A stretch of DNA of 64,000 bases from Panax quinquefolius (taxonomy: Eukaryota; Streptophyta; Magnoliopsida; Apiales; Araliaceae), in NCBI GenBank assembly GCA_020205615.1, contig CM035162.1:32638479-32702478 (forward strand). Direction: 5' to 3'. The notes under the pieces were generated by a model. The model saw only the letters and a list, made by a program, of their open reading frames with translations, was not told where the DNA came from and did no database searches. Positions within the stretch are counted from its first letter, which is position 1. Each line of letters starts with the position of its first letter. Position numbers and translations under genes: made by a program. Positions 34,286 to 45,034 of the stretch are shown here, piece after piece.

Positions 34286-36971
34286 CACACATATATCAAA
34301 CTTTTGCACAAATATATCTAAACTTCAGAGTATATTAGTGATAAAATATTTATATATGAACTAAATTGAAATTGTTGGTTGTATCATTATGTCTCTTCGA
34401 AATGTTTTTGAAAATTCAAGTAAAATAGTAGAATACTTAATTTTTATTATTCCTGTAAGTATTATTATGTGCACTAACAATTGTATATAACCGAGAACAT
34501 TTTCTTAGGTTTTAATAATTTCTCAAAATGGTCATATTTATGATTGGGACTGATATGATGACCAAAATACAATATCCCCTAAAGAATTTGAAATTAACCG
34601 AGTAAACTCTATCATCTTCCCAAATAATTTGATGACAGGAAAGTAAAACCAGACCACATCAGGCCCTTCTAAATGTAGTACATGTACTACACTTTTGGTT
34701 ATGGGTACACGTGTTCAAAAAGATAGCTTATGGGTAATACGTACACCAACAGTTGGGGTATAAGATTTTAATTTTTTTCTAATTAATTGCATGTTGAAGT
34801 TTGTGTAGGACATAATATTTTTAAAAAATTGATATTTTCATAAGTTATTTTTCTGCAATTATTATTTTTGTTTGTGAAAGAAAATATTAATTTACCTGGA
34901 AATTAACATAACATGCATAAAAAAATATAATACTAATATTTTTGCATGCTCAATTAATTGGACTTTTCTAAGAAAGCCCTAGTGAGTATTATAGAGATAA
35001 TCTCTTTCTTCTCAAATTATAGTTATTTTTACGTTTTTTTTCCAAAACAATTTCTTTAATTTTGCGTATTTCGTCTTATATATTTATTTCATATTAGTCT
35101 CCATAATATAATAAGTATCTTTTTCACGTTTAGTCCCCAAATTATGGTTGTTGTTCACATTTAGTCCTCAATTTATAGTTGCTTTTCATATTTAATACCC
35201 TTCAATTGCTCTATTTTTATAAGGTTGAACAAAGATTATAGAAATAATAAAATATGAGGAAGAAATACGAAAAAAAAATCAGGTTGAAGGCTAACGTGAA
35301 AAAACAGCTATAGTTTGAAGTTAACCTAATATTATATCATCTCCCCTTTCCACAGATACTTATATTGTTATATACACAACACATGTGTGTGTGTTGTGTG
35401 TGTTGTGTCAGTGTGTGTGGTGTCTTTGTATTGATCTTGAGCTCGCAACTGGTACAGCAACAGATGAACTTAAACCATACAGTTCCAACCTTTCAAGCAA
35501 TGCCTCCCTACACCTTTCTTACCTTACTAGGTACAATACAATACGTAGTACACAGACAATTAGGTGGAGTACGTAAGTTTTCTTAATTTGTGCTAATCAT
35601 ACATTGCTCCACATAATAAGTGGCTAATCGAAAATTCATCCGATGGACTCATACGTGGTTGATCACAAATCGACACAATTGTTGGGAGAACCGGAGCGCA
35701 AACCATCTGTATATAATACACGAAGTGAAACATCCAAGTCACTTGTCTTTCCTTTTGGAGAAAGTTTGTATTCACACTTAATCTGCATTTATTTGTATTA
35801 AATATAAGGATTTACTTACATAAACAATTCTACGTATGCATGTATTCTTACACGAGTGTTGGATATATATTATGAAGTGTAATGCCTTTCAAGTAATAAT
35901 TGAGTGATTTGTCAAACATCTACCATTTTGGAAAAAAAATAAAAAAATTATTGCATTTGACATCTGGGGTTTTTGTTTAACGCATGAATTTTGAAGTGAA
36001 ATAATTTATTTGTATTTTAATGAAATGAGAGACAAATTCCATAAGGATTTTTCTTGGTGCAGTCAGCTAAGTAGGCTTAACAGAATGGGTAGTTGAATAT
36101 TTAGGGTCCACGTTGAACAATACTCACCTACGTTAAGAGACACAAGTCAAATATCAACCATTTGGATTTCAACCTGCCTCCATTAATGTAGCCATATAAT
36201 ATAATTATGTGTAACACAATTAAATAATCTAAATAGATATACATGATCTATTGTTATATTTGAGGTGCAGATCCAATTAATTAATCTAATTACTAGAGGG
36301 CAGGTGGAGTTCTCCTTGGTCAGACACGTACAGTGGTCTAATTAAGTCCCTCCAAATCAACTACTGTATTAGATTCTAATCATGAAAGTTGGTTCTAAAA
36401 TTGGAAATTGTTTTCCTGGAAAATAATTTAAATTAAATTCACATGCGTCTATATATATACATATATTTGTCGTCTTATTAATTAATCATGAAGAAAAATA
36501 TAAAACAGGGGAGAGAGGAAACCAGCTATCTATACAAGTTGCTTAACATTTCTTGGATTCTTGAAACAAACTTAATTAAATATGCGTCTTACTTTAGCAC
36601 TAATACTCCTAGAATAAATGCTCTCTATTGATTTTTATTATCCAATTACTTATTTTTTACATTAATAATTCCGCATATATATACATATATATATAATTCT
36701 AAAAATTATAAACTTGAGTAGCATTAAGTTATATATAGTTTATTATGGTCATAGACTCCCTGCACATCTCTACAAGAATCATAATAATTATTGATTTTTA
36801 AAATGGTATATTGGATCATAAAACTAATATGGGACATTTTTCTTCAGATTGAGGGACGTACAAAGCAAGATTGTTCCCATCATATATATTTATACTACAA
36901 TTGGAATATGCTAGTTTTTGAAGTATTTGCTGCTCAATCAAAACGAGTAAAACTGTAAAGCACGTCTAGTG

Positions 36972-37020
<49 letters not shown>

Positions 37021-37325
37021 CCTTTCTTCAATGAACACGAATAAATATGAATATGACAACGATATATACCGTCGTCATAATCCAGAAACCACCATCATAG
37101 ACTATTGTTATAACCCATGTTCATTTACGTGTTCGTTGGAGAAAGTTACTATACATATTCTATTTATTCGTAGTATTGTGAATTTGTGATTAAACCCATC
37201 TATATATATACTTCACGTGGAAGCAAACAGTTGTCATGTTATATGTAAACGAAAGGTCCATAAATTATTATTTTGGGGTAAAAACTAAAGAAATTGAATA
37301 ATTAATTATATGCAGTATATATAAG

Positions 37326-37375
<50 letters not shown>

Positions 37376-37740
37376 AAAATGGACACGTAAGGTAGTGATG
37401 ACGAATGAGTGATGGAATGGTTGAGTAAGAGTGCAATCACAGAGTGGGATTGTGTAGGAAAATGGGAAGAAAAATGTTTTTGATGCTTAAATATATGTGG
37501 GTTTTGTACTTTGGTTACTTATCACTCACTATCTCCTTACCCCCTATCGTATGTAGAGTATGTACACCAAAACAAGATTGTAGTTCATCAGTACCTTTCA
37601 TAATCCCATTGTGAACCCCACAGGAATCAAACTTACCCTCCCTATATATATATATATATATATGCAAGTATATATATGGTGAATTATTAGGGGCTAATTA
37701 GCTAGCTAGAAAGGTGAGAGCGGCCTTTTACATAAAGTTT
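33997..37740. other. Intergenic DNA upstream of MYB
   Basis: This AT-rich, low-copy-looking DNA contains long AT microsatellites (34230-34284, 36975-37017, 37329-37372). It also has repeated 'TTTAGTCC(C)CAA.TTAT' phrases (35090-35190), a TG-rich tract (35383-35430), and G-box hexamers CACGTG at 34708-34713 and 37214-37219. No ORF is convincing; the short ORFs near 35365 come from the TG tract. The proximal 500 bp probably holds the MYB promoter. Confidence 0.6.
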
Positions 37741-37746
37741 GGTGGA

Positions 37747-37755
37747 TATATAAAG
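37747..37755 (+). promoter_or_regulatory. Likely MYB TATA box
   Basis: TATATAAAG lies 96-104 bp upstream of the MYB start codon, a plausible spacing for a short 5' untranslated region. Several AT microsatellites upstream make other TATA-like sites possible. Confidence 0.5.
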
Positions 37756-37850
37756 TTGGGTGGTGGGGTTTTTTTCTTGCATTGAAATAAGTTGTAAGGT
37801 AGCTAGCTAGTTATAATTTGTACTATTGGTTTGGTGATCATATAATTAAT

Positions 37851-39456
37851 ATGGGGAGACAGCCTTGTTGTGATAAACTTGGGGTGAAGAAAGGGCCATG
37901 GACAGCTGAAGAAGACAAGAAACTTATCAATTTCATACTAACTAATGGCCAATGTTGTTGGCGAGCTGTCCCTAAACTTGCCGGTTTACGCCGCTGCGGC
38001 AAGAGCTGTCGGCTTCGCTGGACTAATTATCTTCGACCTGACTTGAAGAGGGGCCTTCTTACTGATGCTGAGGAACAATTGGTTATTGATCTTCATGCTC
38101 GTCTAGGCAACAGGTTTTGCTATTTCCCCCTCATTTTTTACTACATTTTACTCTATGACATTATTATTGTGTTTGATGTATGCTATATATGGTTTCAGTT
38201 TGTTGAAGTTCAAAATTGGTTAAGCCAGTGTCAAGCTTATAGAAAAATGTTGTTTCTGCGTAACACAGAAGTTCAATACCATGACGTTTGATATTCAACA
38301 ATGTAGTTGTGTGTTATACGGTTGCAATATTTTCATGTAACATTAATAGTTAATGGCTTTATCACTTATCTAACTTCACTAAAACCGAATTTGTAATTTT
38401 AGCTATATCCATATACATGAGTACGTATGTATGTTCTCCATTCTTGCCAACTCTAACAATAGGTGAATATATTCCTCTCTCCCCAAAAATTTCTTGGAGT
38501 TTAATTATGATATGTCTCCAAATTAAAATATATATCTTTTTAATAAATTGAGCCTATAAAATAATAGTATAATTTTGTACGCTTAATTATACATTTATTA
38601 CGTACTAGGTACTACATTTATTACGTACTAGGTACTCAATTACGACAACTTTTTAGTTGGGTGAGATATACGAACCTCATTATTTAATCATCATGGCGTG
38701 TATTGCGGGCATAAATACAATGTTTTCTATAATCATTAGGCATGGTTGGCTTATGATTCAAGTGTTCATGATATTATATGTCCAATTGCTCTAGAATTAT
38801 TGATGGGTTAATTAATTAACGTCCCAATATATAACTTTTAGAATTGAAACCTTTCTTCTTTGTCTTCATTAGATGATAATTAATTATTTCCCTTCAATTT
38901 GTTCTTTTTTAGGTGGTCCAAAATTGCTGGTAGATTGCCCGGAAGGACTGATAATGAGATTAAGAATCATTGGAACACTCACATCAAGAAAAAGCTTCTT
39001 AAGATGGGGATTGATCCGGTCACTCATGAACCTCTCCACAAGGAAGAAACTAATAGCCCAATCGACTCATCAACTCAAGTAGATCAATCACCGGCTCAAA
39101 CTAAAAATAATGAGTCTCAATTATCTGAAAATAATGACCTAGCCAGCTCCGAGAACTCAAGTTCACCAACTGAATTTTTTTCCGGTGATGAATCTAATTT
39201 ACCAAGTTCTATTTGTGATCAATTGGATGATTCATTGATTAGTTACCTTTTCGAAGATGAAAATCCAGGCCTAGTTTATGCACCATGGGAATTTTCAGCT
39301 GCTGCGCAAAATTTCAACAACGTGTCATCTTGGGATGAAAGTTGTGCATGGCTATTGGATTGTCAAGATTTTGGAATTCACGATTTCGGGTTTGATTGTT
39401 TCAATGAGGTTGAAATGAACATGATAAACCAATTTGATGAGCTGTGCAAAAAATAG
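37851..39456 (+). CDS. MYB20-like: R2R3-MYB transcription factor, MYB20/43/42/85 clade
   Basis: This is a two-exon gene encoding 268 aa. Exon 1 is 37851-38113 and exon 2 is 38913-39456. The phase-2 intron (GTTTTG...TTTTTTAG) splits Arg88 at the standard R3 site (GN-R-WSKIA). R2 (about residues 14-64) has Trp17, Trp37 and Trp57. R3 (about 67-115) has Leu70 in the first aromatic position, then Trp89 and Trp108. The start at 37851 gives the family's conserved N-terminus [18 protein letters not shown]; an upstream in-frame ATG at 37818 adds residues unlike the family. [16 protein letters not shown] after R3 and [14 protein letters not shown] near the C-terminus are hallmarks of this clade. Its Arabidopsis members activate phenylpropanoid/lignin and secondary-wall genes. 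The bHLH-interaction signature of R3 is not met, as expected for lignin-type MYBs. Both exons are free of frameshifts. The protein would act in the nucleus. Confidence 0.93.
38114..38912 (+). other. MYB intron (799 bp)
   Basis: GT donor at 38114 and AG acceptor at 38911-38912 after a T-rich tract. The sequence is AT-rich and holds a near-exact 20-bp direct repeat (ATTTATTACGTACTAGGTACT) at about 38592-38632. The usual first MYB intron within R2 is absent. Confidence 0.9.
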
Positions 39457-39846
39457 TGATGTATACATATGAATGATATATGGAGGCAAAAGGAGAAGTA
39501 TATATTTAGGTATAGTACTAATGAACATGTTACAAAGTATCATGTCTGGATCAATATAGATGTTCTTTAGTAATGCTGATTAATTTTGTCTATTATATGA
39601 TGTTACAAAAGAGTCTTGGAGAGTAGGAAAGAAACCTTGCTTCCTAATTAAATAGGTTTGGCCAACCAGATTAGGGTATGATGCCAAACCCCTAGTCATT
39701 AGAAGTTGACATTTTTCCTCGAAATCATGTTCTACTTTTTAATAAGGAAAATGGGGACAGATTGATCAGGCATCAAATGATGGAATTAAGGATTATATGA
39801 ATGATGTACCCTTTGTATATTTATATGTGTACCTATGTTGAAAATG

Positions 39847-39852
39847 AATAAA
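39847..39852 (+). terminator. Candidate MYB polyadenylation signal
   Basis: AATAAA lies about 390 bp after the stop codon, followed by T-rich DNA. Shorter 3' ends are possible, since plant signals are loose. Confidence 0.4.
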
Positions 39853-39859
39853 GAAAACA

Positions 39860-41217
39860 GTTATTTTGTTGAAACATTTGGATCTCCTTTTTGTTTGTGT
39901 ATTTTGTCCGGGAAAAGTGCAAAGTGTATGTAAACTCAATGCCATATTATGAAGAGAAATAGTTCTAAGGGAATAGTTTTCTATCTACAAAATGCATGTA
40001 TTATTTAAAATGGTATGATCAATGCTCATATTGTAAAAAGGGATCCTCATTCCAAGCAATCCAAATGGCTAGCTAGCTAGTCTATATAAGGAGTTGCGTT
40101 TACATAATAGGTATTTGCGTTAGGAATCTGCATGAGATTGTTAGGATTATATATTGAGAGTAATTGTGAGAAAATTGTATGAGATTTTTAGAAACCTATG
40201 TATGAAATTTGATGATGAATATTGGTTAAAGCATATTTGTATAAGTAAATTTTGTGAAGTACTTAATAATATGATTCATGTACAAGGACTTAGAATAGAA
40301 AGATCAAATATGTTAAGTTGATCTTATTGAGTTGATCTAGTTGAATGTTAATATAAATATGATATGTTGATTAAATTATATTTGTACCAATAAGTTTTGT
40401 AAAGTCCTTAATAACTGTACAATTGTACAAGGACTTAGAATAGAAAGATCAAGGTTGTTAGGTTGATCTAATCGAATTAACTGTATCTGATGAATATGAT
40501 TAAAGTATATTTGTACTAATAAGTTTTGTATAATCCTTAATTGAGAAACATATGTACAAGAACTTAGAATAAAAAGATCAAATATGTTAAGTTGATCTTA
40601 TTAAAACTTTCTATGAATAGTTGATAAGTACTCCAACTGATCGTAGTCTTCGTATAGTTACCCTGCCTATTCGTAGTGTCAACATGAATAGCAAAGTTAG
40701 CTCATCTACTGCAGTGCATAGGATAAACGATCGTAAAGCTCTCTTACGAGTCATAAAGATAAGTTGAAGATCAAATAGAAAAGGTTTGTTGAATGATATA
40801 CTCTAATAAAGATGAGTAAAAGTCCTAATCATAAGAAATCTCTAGAATGGCTTCATAAAGGCTAAATTATAAAGGTACTCTGCCTAGTCATAAAGGATAA
40901 GTCAGTTCAAAGAGTAACCGCATTCAGGGAGTAATATAAAGAAAAGTCTGCTAAGTACGTCCAAGCATAGTAGAGTACACATTCATAGAACGTACAGACA
41001 GTAGAGCAGATAGTAGAGCAGTAATTAAGTGTTAATCGTATAGCACACGGTATTAATTATTGATGCTTTCGTGAGAAGTCAATCAATTATACTAAATTAT
41101 TGCTACAGTAATTGCTGCATAATCTCTCATATTATTGATTCAATTATTGTTATAGTATCATCTGCATAATATTTTATATTATTAAATCAATAATTGAGAC
41201 GACAAAGTTATTCATAT
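39860..41217. repeat. Left part of gypsy-4 LTR with tandem repeats
   Basis: The DNA from about 41030 to 41217 (GGTATTAATTATTGATGCTTTCGTGAGAAGTCAATC ... AATAATTGAGACGACAAAGTTA) is clearly collinear with the gypsy LTRs (compare 16255-16420). Further left the match fades, and the LTR start was not found. At 40225-40620 there are three to four units of about 127-147 bp built on TGTACAAGGACTTAGAATAG and AAAGATCAAATATGTTAAG. No coding sequence seen. Confidence 0.6.
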
Positions 41218-41249
41218 TATTAATACAAAATACTAAATAGACAACACTT

Positions 41250-41400
41250 AAACTACAACGTTTTTTAAACGTTGTGGTATTTTTTTTCACAACGTTTTTA
41301 AAAAAAACGTTCTAGATATATATACAAAAATATTATCTATTTAAAACGGTATTTTTTTGGTTTTAACTAGATAACACTTTTTTTTAAAAACGTTGTCTAT
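41250..41400 (+). repeat. Pack-CACTA left subterminal repeats
   Basis: Three to four degraded copies of ACAACGTTTTTTAAACGTTGT in both orientations. The same motif recurs at 44725-45020. Confidence 0.8.
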
Positions 41401-41559
41401 CTACAAAAACACGGAGCAAAAAAAAAGACGCGAGAATGAAACACAGAGCAAAAAAAAAAAGACACGCACCAAAATCGGCTACCAGTGTATTCTGTTTGCT
41501 ATTCTTTTTTCTAAATCCCCATTCAGCATATTCAGATCTTGTTCGCCGCCTCACCGGAA

Positions 41560-41790
41560 GGTGATGAAACCCGGCCTTCCGGCTTTTGGAGTTCGATTGA
41601 AGAGGGACGAAAGAAGACGAGTTCATGGACATGCTGCAGGGCACTCGAGATTATTCGATTTGCTTCAGCCACTACCGTTACCGCCGCATCAGCCTCTTCT
41701 ATCTCTGGCTTCCACCGTCCCGGAGTCATCGGACGTGGTTAACACTCCGGCGACCCCTAATTCTTCTTCGATCTCTTCATCGTCCACTGA
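41560..41790 (+). pseudogene. Captured fragment, WRKY group IIc-like N-terminal exon
   Basis: The open frame includes a Leu/Pro-rich stretch (LFDLLQPLPLPP) followed by VNTPATPNSSSISSSSTEG just before a GTTATT donor-like site. The TPATPNSSSISSSSTE phrase is characteristic of the region upstream of the WRKY domain in group IIc proteins. The WRKY domain itself is absent, so only the exon end was captured. An upstream-extended ORF runs 41393-41827 but is not a credible gene on its own. Confidence 0.5.
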
Positions 41791-41940
41791 AGGTTATTTC
41801 TTCTCTTTGCTACAGCCTCCAAATTAAAGGTCACTAATGCTTGGTGTTGTGGATTGGGGTTTCCTGCGTTTATCCACCTAATAGTGATGAGGAGAAGGAG
41901 ATGCTTAGTTGATTTTTTATCCTTATTATAATTCTCAGGT

Positions 41941-42071
41941 CTGTGTGAGGGTGGATGTGCTGCAATTATGGATTCAAGGACATCCTTTCTAGCTGGTCCA
42001 ACCGTACGCGTGCACTCAGGAGGATTCACCGATTCAGGCTCTGTTTGTATAGTGGATCTCAATATTCAAGG
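41941..42071 (+). pseudogene. Captured fragment, plant aspartic proteinase
   Basis: After a TTCTCAG acceptor the frame reads LCEGGCAAIMDSRTSFLAGPTVRV. Plant phytepsin-type aspartic proteinases have CEGGCAAI.DSGTSLLAGPT here, around the second catalytic Asp. The Asp is kept, but Gly of the DSG triad is Arg, so even this piece could not be catalytic. The remaining residues to about 42071 are not recognised. Confidence 0.7.
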
Positions 42072-42558
42072 TGAAGTTTTCATTATTTTTGCTATTTTCT
42101 TACCTTTTACTGGTAGGAGGATGAGTACTTTGTTTATTGTTATCTGTGTAGTCCTAGAATTGAAACGGTGATTGAAGGTCAAAACATGGGGAACTTACAA
42201 ACTGATGAGAATGTTGTATGTAGTACCTGTGAGGCAATCATAATCCGATTATAAATTAATTACATCTTATTGTAATCCTATTATAAATTAGTATGTATAA
42301 GTATTAGAAATTGTAGTTTGCGAGCTGTACATGATCTCAGCAGAATATCAACCCTTCACTATTTGTAAGTTTGGCTTTTAGATCTACTTTATCTTATCCT
42401 TTCATTATACGAGTGTCATACATTATTATTCTGTTAATTGTTTTGTCCTTTAACTTGATTGCAGCAATAGCTCTGTAAATAATTGAATATTGTATTATAC
42501 ATTGTTATACAAGAATCTACTGTTATTTTTGTATTAACAAACTAGAATGACTTGTCCT

Positions 42559-42688
42559 GCTATGGAGATATTTCAGGAAATATTAGCTTCTTCTGGTGCC
42601 CTTCTTGAAGTATCCTTTCAGAAGGCTGCTATATGTTGTACGGCTATGCATCGTGGAGCAGCACTAGCAGCAATGTCATATATATTCT
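42559..42688 (+). pseudogene. Captured fragment, transportin MOS14/TNPO3-like
   Basis: The frame reads [16 protein letters not shown] and then [20 protein letters not shown], ending at a GTGAGT donor. The second block resembles the C-terminal part of plant transportin-SR (MOS14, importin-beta family), which imports SR proteins. Only one exon is present. Identification is from memory of the motif. Confidence 0.5.
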
Positions 42689-42905
42689 GTGAGTATAGAA
42701 TTTTGTCTGAATTCTGATCTGAGTTATAATACTGCAGCAAGTAGATTGCTTCTATAATTGACATGAGGATGAGAAACTGAAGATTAATCTGAGTTATAAT
42801 ACTTGATTCATGTTATTGTGCTTGGTTAGATTCAATGAGTTTCTGTTTATATAGCATTCGTTCCTCTAGTTTTGTTATTTTTTCTGACTCTTTTGATCAT
42901 TGTAG

Positions 42906-43026
42906 GACCTAACTTGAATGGCCTTTTTGGAAGGCAGTCTGGCACAGCTCCTGGATATTCTTACTCTGCTGCTAACATGAACATGGTTGTGATCTGGGGA
43001 GAGAATACTCTGTATGATTACTTGCT
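42906..43026 (+). pseudogene. Captured fragment, cytochrome c exon
   Basis: After a TTGTAG acceptor the frame reads [20 protein letters not shown], then [21 protein letters not shown]. This is plant cytochrome c from just after the haem-binding CxxCH to just before NPKKYIPGTKM. The haem-attachment site and C-terminal helix are missing. Differences from the family (for example [13 protein letters not shown] for [13 protein letters not shown]) suggest relaxed constraint. Confidence 0.9.
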
Positions 43027-43200
43027 CAAAATTGGCAGCCCTATTTTGGCTACACACTCAGAAGGTTTGATTGACTTGGCTTTGCATCATCTGGCTTCTG
43101 CTGTTTTTGTCAAACATGTCTATTAATCATCAACCTGCAACTTCTTTGTACAGATGTTGACTGTAAGCCGAGAGGCTGCAATTGAAGTTCAGGTATTTCT
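43027..43200 (+). other. Exon-like pieces of unknown origin in Pack-CACTA
   Basis: The cytochrome c fragment runs in frame into [20 protein letters not shown], which is not cytochrome c and probably marks a junction with another captured gene. A further short exon-like piece, MLTVSREAAIEVQ, lies between TTGTACAG and GTATTT at about 43155-43193. I could not name either. Confidence 0.35.
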
Positions 43201-43624
43201 TCTGTAAGTTCCTTTCTGTTCTTTAGTGTGTTCTGTCCCATCTACATTCCCTACATTACACATGGCATTTTGACTTTAGAAAGAGCAGTCTGTCAAACTT
43301 TTCTTTCTAAATTTAGGTAAGTTTCATGTTTTGGCATGCTCTAGCAGCTAACTAATGTTGGTTAGGACGTTAGATTCACTAGTCACATGATTTGCACTCT
43401 CTCGCTGAAAATGTTGTTGTATTATACTCTTCATCATGGTTGTCCAGCAGAGTTGGATTTTATATTTTAGTTCTCACACAGCTAGAGAAGATTTTATTAG
43501 AATTCCATTTTATCTTTTTGGTAACACTCAATTTCATTACCTTGGCAATGCAAGCCCAGCTCATACAGGAGATGAGCCCATAATTTCATTAGCTTACTTG
43601 ATTGCCTTTTGCTATGTTATCTAG

Positions 43625-43677
43625 TCTGAAGATGAAAGGGAGATGTGTGCAAGGACTATTTATTGTACAAATATAGA
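43625..43677 (+). pseudogene. Captured fragment, CID-type RRM protein
   Basis: After TAG the frame reads SEDEREMCARTIYCTNID, matching the start of the first RRM of plant CTC/PAB-interacting (CID8-13) proteins, whose sequence continues KKVTQ. The downstream reading AATAMGFICPYCGSYL is different and not recognised. Confidence 0.7.
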
Positions 43678-43869
43678 TGCTGCTACTGCTATGGGCTTCA
43701 TATGTCCTTATTGTGGATCTTATTTGGCTATGTACAAATGATAGTTTCTGTTTTCTTTTATTAATCTCTGGACGTGTTTTCTTTTATTATTTGGCTATGT
43801 ACAAATGATAGTTTCTGTTTGCTTTGTTCTCAGTATGACAACATATTTGTTATTTTGTTTCTTTTCCAG

Positions 43870-43945
43870 TACGCCGGAGGTCCGCGAGTCTGCGGGATTA
43901 GCATTCAGTACACTCTATAAGGTATTCTTTTCTATTATCAGATAC

Positions 43946-43996
<51 letters not shown>

Positions 43997-44316
43997 ATAA
44001 GTATATTTTTGATATGTTATTTTACAAGAAAAATAACTAATAAATTGTCATAATATAGAGCGTAAGAATGCAAGCAATTGATGAAATTGTCCCAACACTT
44101 CTGCATGCTTTGGAAAATGATCAAATGTCTGATACTGCACTTGATGGCCTTAAACAAATTTTAAGATAAGATGTTATAACATCTTATTAATTTTTTAATT
44201 ATTATCATTTTACTATTTTTCAGTGCTAAAATTTCTCTTTTATTATTTTTAGTGTCAGGACTACAGCTATCTTGCCACATATCTTGCTCGAGCTTGTCCA
44301 ACTTCCTCTTTCGAAT
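43870..44316 (+). pseudogene. Captured fragment, GCN1/ILITYHIA three exons
   Basis: Three consecutive exons of the HEAT-repeat translational activator GCN1 are present with introns. Exon 43870-43921 reads TPEVRESAGLAFSTLYK. Exon 44059-44164 reads SVRMQAIDEIVPTLLHALEN then DTALDGLKQIL. Exon 44253-44316 reads VRTTAILPHILLELVQLPLS. The first intron carries an AT microsatellite (43951-43992). The donor after the second exon is AT instead of GT (TTAAG|ATAAG), which would block splicing. In plants GCN1 partners GCN2 in stress and translation control. Retained introns show capture from genomic DNA, not mRNA. Confidence 0.85.
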
Positions 44317-44724
44317 GTATTTATAATATTCATTTATATATCCAAGCCTCTGTTTATTTTTTGGTGAGTTCTGTTACTTCTGATTCATTGATGACTTGAT
44401 GTAGTCTCTCACAGCTAATGTAGTTCTGGTTTTTCTTTGTAGAGGGCTTTTTACTTTATTTGTAACTATTCTGCTAGCTGTGAGAATGAAATACATCAAC
44501 CTACCTCCAGGAATACTATTTTAAAAAGATGTTTAATTTTATTGAGATGTAAACGTATTGTATGGTATTAATATTCTTTGTAATTGGAATTACAAAGAAT
44601 TATTGGGATGTAAACGTATTGTATGGTATTAATATTCTTTGTAATTTTAGCTATATATCATGGCATTAGCATATTGCAGGTGCATTGGTAATATAGGTGA
44701 ACCACAATTTTTTTTCTTTTCTTT

Positions 44725-45034
44725 TTTAATCTACAACATTTTAAAAACGTTGTGTGAAAGTGCCTAAACGTTGTCTGATATATTAAACTACAACGTTTTT
44801 ATCCAGAAAACGTTGTAGAATCATACATTCTACAACGTTTTTATGCATCTGCTAATTTATGAAAAATAAATCTACAACGTTTTTTTTAAAAAACGTTGTG
44901 GAATGTGCTTAACTACAACGTTTTAAAAACGTTGTGTAAGGGTGTCAAATAGATGACATCCTTAACCACGACGTTTTTCTGACTGAAACCACAACGTTTT
45001 TTCTACGTTGTCTATTTACTGTTTTGTAGTAGTG
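44725..45034 (+). repeat. Pack-CACTA right subterminal repeats and terminus
   Basis: At least six palindromic units CTACAACGTTTT...AAAACGTTGTAG, some separated by 10-30 bp, are followed by the terminus CTATTTACTGTTTTGTAGTAGTG. Confidence 0.85.

Larger units (their letters stand above)
41218..45034 (+). mobile_element. Pack-CACTA: non-autonomous CACTA with captured host exons
   Basis: The right terminus is exact (TTTTGTAGTAGTG at 45034). The left terminus is decayed (TATTAATACAAAATACTAAATAGACAAC against the expected CACTACTACAAAACAGTAAATAGACAAC), mostly C-to-T changes. Subterminal repeats CTACAACGTTTTT/AAAACGTTGTAG occupy 41250-41400 and 44725-45020. Flanks TAT/TGT may be a 3-bp target duplication. 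The interior has no transposase. Instead it holds exon-like fragments, all on the plus strand, resembling WRKY IIc, aspartic proteinase, transportin MOS14, cytochrome c, a CID-type RRM protein and GCN1. It is inserted in gypsy-4 LTR sequence, which resumes after 45034. Confidence 0.8.

Noticed and set aside
35365..35586. Cys/Val-rich small ORFs
   Set aside because: They are encoded by a TG-rich low-complexity tract.
37818..37850. Upstream in-frame ATG for MYB
   Set aside because: It would add 11 residues unlike the family. The conserved MGRQPCC start is at 37851.
38114..38291. Read-through of MYB exon 1 into the intron
   Set aside because: The ORF continues past 38113 but loses R3 identity immediately. 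The GT/AG intron restores GNRWSKIA exactly.
41393..41827. 144-codon ORF as an independent gene
   Set aside because: Only its 3' half resembles a known protein (WRKY IIc N-terminus). The 5' half is low-complexity A-rich subterminal DNA of the Pack-CACTA element.
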